Of a stretch of DNA of 22,801 nucleotides, positions 18,351 to 22,801 are shown piece after piece. The notes beneath the pieces were generated by a model that ran no database searches, was not told the origin of the DNA, and was given only the letters and a program-made list of their open reading frames with translations. Within the stretch, counting starts at the first letter, position 1. The number at the start of each line of letters is the position of its first letter. The stretch comes from Haplomitrium mnioides (Eukaryota; Marchantiophyta; Haplomitriopsida; Calobryales), in the NCBI GenBank assembly GCA_049999725.1, contig JBNGIS010033919.1:1-22801 (forward strand). Reading direction: 5' to 3'. The translations under genes were made by a program, and so were the position numbers.

Positions 18351-18485
18351 ATTCTGCAGCTGCATGTTTATTTCATGGACATCAGAGGAGCTGACATTTT
18401 GCCGTTTTTCCCTTTCCTATGATTCTCAACTATTGTGGATTTTTGCTTCTGCATTATCATCAATTTGTTTTTGATAATTCCAACA

Positions 18486-18498
18486 GGTTATGGACCCA
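18486..18498 (+). other. Half-tRNA-type primer binding site of element B
   Basis: GGTTATGGACCCA follows the LTR-B end CA directly. It resembles the Drosophila copia primer site (GGTTATGGGCCCAG), which pairs with the anticodon region of a cleaved initiator tRNA-Met and not with its 3' end. The similarity is from established knowledge of copia; the inference for this plant element is mine. Confidence 0.6.
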
Positions 18499-18808
18499 CA
18501 CACGATGGGGGATGCAAATCTTGGTATTTCCAGTATGTATTCTATAGAAAAGTTTGAAGGAGCAGACTTTCTGGACTGGAAGGATAAAATGCAACTTATC
18601 CTTGAGCTGAAAGGATTATGGACGTATGTGAATGGTGAGTTTCCTAAGCCTAGTGGCAGGAGTGCCACTGAGGAAGAAATTGCAATGTGGATCCAGGCAG
18701 ATAGGCATGCTCAGATCCTAATCTGCCTGAGCTTGGGTAAGAAGCAAGTTACCTAAGTGAGGACCCTCACTACTTCAAGTGAGGTTTGGAATAGCCTATT
18801 GCAGATCC
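18490..18808 (+). pseudogene. Gag N-terminal region of copia element B
   Basis: The frame reads IEKFEGADFLDWKDKMQLIL, ELKGLWTYVNGEFPKPSG and IAMWIQADRHAQILICLSLG. The F-x-G-x-x-x-x-x-W-K-x-x-M pattern and the LW..V.GE segment are typical of Ty1/copia Gag (UBN2-type). ATG 18490 overlaps the primer site; ATG 18535 (MYSIEKFEG) is an alternative start. A TAA at 18754 interrupts the frame, after which TTSSEVWNSLLQI continues in frame to about 18808, where a new TGTTAGAG sequence begins. Confidence 0.8.
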
Positions 18809-19116
18809 TGTTAGAGATTAGTTAAGTTAACCAGCTTGACTAATAACAGGATATTGGATCAGGAAAAGATCTAACTAGTTTGTATTAAATTAGTTTAGTA
18901 TTATCCAGATCAGAGGCATATGACTCTTAGGATCCTATGAAAGAGTCACAGCTCTTGGGAAGAGCCATAGCTCTTAGGATCACATGTAAATTAAGAGAAA
19001 ACTCGTGAGTCTACTTAATCCTGTTGTAACATGCAATATACAACTTTTGAGAGCTTGAAGTAAAACCAATCTTCCTTAGGAAGGCTTACGAGCAAGGTGG
19101 AGTATTTTCTACAGCA
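18809..19116 (+). mobile_element. Probable LTR-C inserted into gag-B (solo or truncated)
   Basis: TGTTAGAGATTAG begins exactly where gag-B coding is lost, and TG...CA boundaries are possible with an end at ...TCTACAGCA (19116). The sequence CTTAATCCTGTTGTAACATG and GAGAGCTTGAAGTAAAA resemble the transcript 3' part of plant copia LTRs. No 5-bp target duplication (GATCC expected) was found beyond the proposed end and no primer site follows, so the right boundary is uncertain. Confidence 0.4.
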
Positions 19117-19400
19117 GACATGTCTCAGGGCATCCTTCAGCAGATAATTTCCTCAAAAGTAGCCAAGTTGGGACACAAAGGTGTCCAGCTTAGCTACAAG
19201 CCAATAAAATCTGTCACAGGTCCTCCTAAGGTAGATCACTAACCCTAGGCAAGTCTATCCAAAATATTATCAACATCTACAACCAAAGGAAACTTCAGAC
19301 TCACTAGTCCCTCTAATTAATAGCCTGCTACATCATCAAATTTCTGGTTCCATGGATAGCCTATAGAGGGAATTACACTATGATGCAGTGAATCATCCTC
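19117..19400. other. Unassigned sequence
   Basis: No open frame with recognisable content was found on either strand, and there is no match to other parts of the window. Confidence 0.5.
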
Positions 19401-19812
19401 TCAAGACATTCCCAAGAGAATGGGACCTTCCTCCAGAATTTCCCTTGCCAGGATGTCATGTTTTGAAGACGAGGGTTTTGAGGATCTTGTCCGGCACACT
19501 GTGGTCAGACTAGCAGCTTTCCCTGACACTGTCGAGCCTTGTGGCTTGCTGCCTGTAGCCTGATCTACCACCACTGATTTCATTTTGCCATGCCGAGTAT
19601 ACCTCTTTGTGACCTTTTCCCACTTGTTCTCACCCTGATCAGGAGCAGCCTCCTCTGCTGTTAACACTTGGGGCTTTTGTCGTGGCTTCGGTTGCTTCAG
19701 CTTGGACCATCTCATTTACAACCAGAGGAGCATCAGAGCTGGTCACTTGAACGTCCGTACAATCAACTTGTAAACCCCCTGATGACACCCTCCGCACTAC
19801 TGCCCCCCTCTC
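19401..19812 (-). pseudogene. Minus-strand open segment next to LINE 3' end, possible ORF1 fragment
   Basis: Two overlapping minus-strand frames read as hydrophilic protein: GAVVRRVSSGGLQVDCTDVQ onward, and after a frameshift EEAAPDQGENKWEKVTKRYT then RHGKMKSVVVDQ, ending REILEEGPILLGMS with a stop at 19401. The composition is basic and Ser/Thr-rich, as in LINE ORF1 linkers, but I recognise no domain. It lies directly downstream, in minus-strand order, of the LINE 3' end at about 19815, so it may be part of another LINE or a cut host exon. Confidence 0.3.
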
Positions 19813-19954
19813 TTTCTTTTTGTTTGACCGAAAGCAAACAACTTTATTTACTTTCAAGCACCAAGGGAACAACAATCAGGCCGAGCGGCAAAAACCAACA
19901 ACCAACCAATCCCTTTCGGGATCTAGCCTTGTAAACAACAGTAGCGCAATGCCC

Positions 19955-20205
19955 TCAATCCAGATTACTACTAACATCAAAATTCCAGTAAGCTGAGTCC
20001 TCATCACGGATACAAAGCAAATGCCTTGCACCCCATGTTCTGTTAAAGGCTTCAAGAATTTTTTCTCTTTTCTCTTCATTTTGAGCCTTCATCCAGTCTC
20101 CACAAGCATCACGCCAAGCTTTCTTTCCGTACTCAATCAGTCTCATCCAGATTTTCTTTTTCAAGCAGTACATATCCATGTGTGACTTCTCGAACACTAT
20201 TGCAT
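19955..20205 (-). pseudogene. LINE ORF2 C-terminal end, separated by insertion
   Basis: FEKSHMDMYCLKKKIWMRLI and RTWGARHLLCIRDEDSAYWN match the last 80 residues of the forward LINE, with conservative changes. It ends at VSSNLD and stop 19955-19957. It was continuous with the block at 20903-22801 before the insertion. Confidence 0.9.
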
Positions 20206-20221
20206 TCCTAGACAGCCATAT
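20202..20221. repeat. Target-site duplication, left copy
   Basis: GCATTCCTAGACAGCCATAT matches the right copy at 20899-20918 with one mismatch. Both are part of the LINE ORF2 sequence, whose uninterrupted form in the forward LINE shows only one such site. Confidence 0.85.
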
Positions 20222-20294
20222 TAGTTATGAAGTTGTGGAGAGCAAAACTAACCACAACAACAATTAAATGGAAGCTGCAATAGTCTAGGAAAAA
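20217..20294. repeat. 78-bp perfect direct repeat, copy 1
   Basis: It starts CATATTAGTTATGAAGTTGT and is identical over 78 bp to 20599-20676, 382 bp away. The first five bases overlap the target-site duplication, so the CATAT there is microhomology. Confidence 0.95.
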
Positions 20295-20353
20295 TAAATG
20301 AAGTTTCCTGCGCTCTTCATGCATATTCCTATAAGTACCAAGAAATAATTTTA

Positions 20354-20379
20354 TAAGTATTGAGAAAGCTTCATACTTA
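20354..20379. repeat. Hairpin repeat TAAGTATTGAG, copy 2
   Basis: Arms TAAGTATTGAG and CTTCATACTTA around AAAG, imperfectly paired. It shares flanks TTATAAGTATTG and ACAAACT...TAGCCAATCA with copies at 16884-16909 (element A leader) and 20555-20580. Confidence 0.75.
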
Positions 20380-20554
20380 CAAACTCGGGTAGCCAATCAA
20401 ATAGTTAATCAAACTGATCTGAACTGAAGATTGAAAAGACTAACCACCCATGAATAATAATATAAAAAAATCACATGTGGTGTTGCGCAATGTTTGTCAT
20501 GAACTTGCAACAAAACAACACCATGAGTAGTATTGACAACATACAATACCTTTA

Positions 20555-20580
20555 TAAGTATTGAGAGAACTCAATACTTA
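20555..20580. repeat. Hairpin repeat TAAGTATTGAG, copy 3 (perfect)
   Basis: Arms TAAGTATTGAG and CTCAATACTTA are exact reverse complements separated by AGAA. It is the only copy of the three with a perfect stem. Confidence 0.85.
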
Positions 20581-20598
20581 CAAACTAAGATAACCAAT

Positions 20599-20676
20599 CA
20601 TATTAGTTATGAAGTTGTGGAGAGCAAAACTAACCACAACAACAATTAAATGGAAGCTGCAATAGTCTAGGAAAAA
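20599..20676. repeat. 78-bp perfect direct repeat, copy 2
   Basis: Identical to 20217-20294. The sequence following the repeat differs (CCTACACATATC here, TAAATGAAGTTT after copy 1), so the boundaries are sharp. Confidence 0.95.
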
Positions 20677-20898
20677 CCTACACATATCACAACTGTGCAC
20701 GCATAGAGTGCAGCCTGGACAATGTGGTGTCAGACACAAAGTTTCAGACTATTCAGCCTCATCATGTGTAGCAGTGACAAGCTGCCACAACTTCCTGCTG
20801 GTTTCGTCAGTTCCCGACAGCAGGTCCTGATCAATCGTCGTACTGAGTTTCTGCCACTTTCCAGAAGTAACGGGAAAACTCAGTCATGATGATGCCTA

Positions 20899-20918
20899 GC
20901 ACTCCTAGACAGCCATAT
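20899..20918. repeat. Target-site duplication, right copy
   Basis: GCACTCCTAGACAGCCATAT, one mismatch to 20202-20221, continuing rightward into the LINE coding sequence LYSIWLSR. Confidence 0.85.
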
Positions 20919-22801
20919 GGAGTAAAGTACTGTTCCTCTACGTAAGGACCAGATCTCTTGCTCTACGACCAGTGCCTTTGGAATTCTGTCGCCTAGGATG
21001 CATTGCTGCCATGTTGGCTTCCACTTTTTGGTATTCCCCCAAATGGAGAACACTAATCTGCTAATGATATTTCCTCCCCACTTCCAGATAGTGTTGATCC
21101 TAGGACAGAGCCAGAAACAGTGAATGAAATCTTCCAATAAATCCTCCTTGCAGCAGACACATCTTGCATCAATCTCAAAGCCAGACTTCTCTGTTTTTTT
21201 TTTTTCTGAAGCTCCCAACTTGCACACCTCTTTGGACAATAAGCCACATTAATGAGGCCTCTTTGGCTGATCTGCTGGCGTCCTATATATCAGTCCATCT
21301 GGAGGAGTGTGCAGAGTCGATCGGACCGTGTGCTTTCCAGTGGTCCAGGATGAACCGACGGTCTTTCTTGGTGGAGTAGCTGCTGAGGGGGGAGTTATCT
21401 TTCCAGACCCACATTCCAGGGTCCCAATCTCCCTCTCCAATAAAAGAGCCATGTAATTTATACTCAGAATTCTGACTTTTGGGCACTGTGCAGACTCTCA
21501 TTTTCCTCATAGTCACTGAAGGAGGAAGCTGAGGTCAATTTCCTCCGGTCAGCACGGTAGATATAGAGGTGACAAAGAACCATGAGCATGAAAGGGGGAG
21601 CAAAGAGGTCTGAGTCAGGATGGCCGCTTTCCGATCAGTATCAGCACTCCACAAGGATATTGCGATCGGGTGAGTCTCTTGTGTGGACGTGAAAACTCCG
21701 GTCCAGTCTCCTTTTCATGTGTCCTGGCCCCTCAAGGAGAAGTGATATCCATCTTTCAGGGATCTTTTCTATCAGGTCATGCCATTTAAGCTCATGCTTT
21801 TTGTGAAGCTGGTAGCGTCCTTGTGCCTCCTTCCACTCAAGGAACTCGTATGCTTTACGATTCCATAAGTCCCCAATCACATTGATCCCTGCCTGAGACC
21901 ATCTCAATGCTGGCCATCTCTTGTTTGCAGCCAGGAGTGAATTTTCTCCCAGTTTACACACCAGATGTTAATGCTGGACACTTCTTCGAAGGATTCAGGA
22001 GCTTTTTGTTTGATAAATCTTTTGAGCACCGACCAAGCCTGCCATATCTCTTTCCACAGCTGAGAGGTGTCTGACCAGCATTAGGATCTGCAGTCAGCTA
22101 CTGACCACAATAGGGAGTGACCCCAACCTAGTTTACCCAATGGTCTAGCTTGGCTGGCTCAGTATAGTAAGAACGTTTTGCATGTTGAGTTCCCTGGCAG
22201 AACCGTCTTCATAATCCACTTCCCCAGCAGGGCTTGAATCTGCGCAAATATGTCTATCAGTCCCAAACCCCCTTCTTTCTTCCTCTTCACACATGTTTCC
22301 CGCGCCACAAGAGCTCTGCAGTTTTCCCCATTTCCTGACCAAAGGAAGTTTCTCACCAGCTGTTTGATTTCTTTAAGGGGGGAAATCCCCCCTGCCCAGC
22401 AAGAAGCAAAGTACCAGATGGATCCCAGAAGGATTTGATTGATGATTAACAGTCTTCCTGGCAGGCTAATATATCAGTTGCACCAAAACTTGAGCTTTGA
22501 CCTGATTCTGTCCACCGAGATGTTCTTAATTGCTGAACAGAATACCTAGGAGTTTCAAGACTGTATCTTTGTCTGCCCATTTCCAGTTGGTGCCCATGTC
22601 CCACCTTTGCAGCTTGGGTCAGGGGCTGATCCAAATAGCTGATGTTTTCTCCCAGTTGATATTTTGTCCAGTAGCCTTGGAGAAGGTGCTCAGCAGGTCT
22701 ACTGCCTTCAGCAGGTTCTGTTCTTCTCCTGCTAAGGATAGAAGAGTGTCATCCGCATATTGGGAAAAGAGATGACTCCTGCCCAAGGGGATAGAGATCC
22801 C
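20903..22801 (-). pseudogene. LINE ORF2: reverse transcriptase C-terminal part and zinc-binding tail
   Basis: At the right edge the minus strand reads LFSQYADDTLLSLAGEEQNL, with the catalytic YADD at 22748-22759, then SKATGQNINWEKT. Further on come RNFLWSGNGEN and KRKKEGGLGLIDI (22159-22356), the conserved LINE post-RT block. Then GINVIGDLWNRKAYEFLEWK (21641-21961), DHWKAHGPIDSAHSSRWTD (about 21300), and the zinc-binding CVCCKEDLLEDFIHCFWLCP (about 21100-21160). Frame changes occur between these blocks, so the ORF is dead. Coding is cut at SIWLSRSA (about 20900) by the insertion and resumes at 20205. Confidence 0.9.

Larger units (their letters stand above)
17593..18485 (+). mobile_element. 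LTR-B: nested copia LTR (about 893 bp)
   Basis: It starts TGTTGGAA (17593-17600) and ends TTCCAACA (18478-18485), a perfect 8-bp inverted terminal repeat with TG...CA ends. It interrupts gag-A. A TATA box TATATAAA lies at 18077-18084. It contains two inverted repeats (17774-17817 and 17869-17896) and a 45-bp duplication (TTTTGGTGTCCAGAAGG at 18281 and 18326). A half-tRNA primer site and a gag follow at once, making it a 5' LTR. The 5 bp before it are AGAAT; the matching 3' target duplication was not found, presumably lost or beyond the window. Confidence 0.75.
20222..20898. mobile_element. 677-bp insertion of unknown class inside LINE ORF2
   Basis: The insertion is bounded by 20-bp direct repeats with one mismatch. 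It contains no coding domain that I recognise, no TG...CA ends and no clear poly(A) tail. Its + strand left end is a 78-bp sequence repeated perfectly at 20599-20676. It carries two copies of the TAAGTATTGAG hairpin repeat. A long target duplication suggests LINE-mediated (target-primed) insertion, for example of a SINE or processed transcript, but neither polymerase III boxes nor a gene identity could be shown. The part 20677-20898 is more GC-rich than the rest and may have another origin. Confidence 0.7.
19810..22801 (-). mobile_element. Reverse-strand LINE, ORF2 C-terminal half and 3' end
   Basis: Read from the right edge leftward: reverse transcriptase with YADD, post-RT region, zinc-binding tail, stop (19955-19957), and a 3' untranslated region with GTAAATAAAGTTGTTTGCTTTC ending at about 19822 in a degenerate A-rich tail. 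The 3' part is closely similar to the forward LINE at 15013-15921, so both belong to one family. The 5' part continues beyond the window. It is interrupted by an insertion at 20222-20898 and by several frameshifts. Confidence 0.9.

Overview
This window reads as nuclear DNA of a land plant with a large, transposon-rich genome; a gymnosperm, fern or similar lineage is possible, but nothing in the sequence fixes the clade. The evidence is spliceosomal GT-AG introns, Ty1/copia retrotransposons with initiator tRNA-Met primer sites, and plant-type LINEs whose ORF2 ends in an RNase-H-free zinc-binding (zf-RVT-like) tail. No bacterial-style operon, CRISPR array, tRNA or rRNA gene was seen, and no intact host gene can be supported.

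Left part (1-5600). A promoter-like repeat with a strong TATA box is followed by a decayed four-exon gene (about 1191-4963). The pieces fit an N-terminal unknown region, a lysine-rich linker, a ParB/sulfiredoxin-like region with a possible helix-turn-helix, and a C-terminal permuted (beta-class type) amino-methyltransferase: DIPYG (motif IV-like), then a target-recognition-like stretch, then a motif X-like segment and DLCSGSGT (motif I), then LEYD (motif II-like). Stops and frameshifts make this copy a pseudogene. Clusters of CpG-rich palindromic minisatellites (core AGTCCATGCGCGCATGGACT) lie upstream, inside introns 1 and 2, and downstream of it. They are not seen in the exons. This is the most unusual content of the window.

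Middle (5600-15000). A degraded Ty1/copia 3' half (reverse transcriptase to RNase H) ends in a polypurine tract and a 3' LTR. That LTR runs into about 2.2 kb of diverged 33-bp tandem repeats (7600-9790). AT-rich sequence follows, including a strongly diverged second copy of the left-edge promoter repeat (about 10430-10800). From 11080 to 15010 no gene or repeat family can be supported.

Right part (15000-22801). A 5'-truncated forward LINE with a poly(A) tail is followed by about 600 bp of unassigned sequence. Next comes a nest of copia elements: LTR-A with a standard tRNA-iMet primer site and a gag start; LTR-B inserted into that gag, with a Drosophila-copia-like half-tRNA primer site and its own gag; and a probable LTR-C inserted into gag-B. 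From 19810 to the right edge lies a reverse-strand LINE ORF2 of the same family as the forward one. It is interrupted by a 677-bp insertion with a 20-bp target-site duplication, and the insertion carries a perfect 78-bp internal direct repeat.

All functional statements are from reading motifs by eye; no database search was run.
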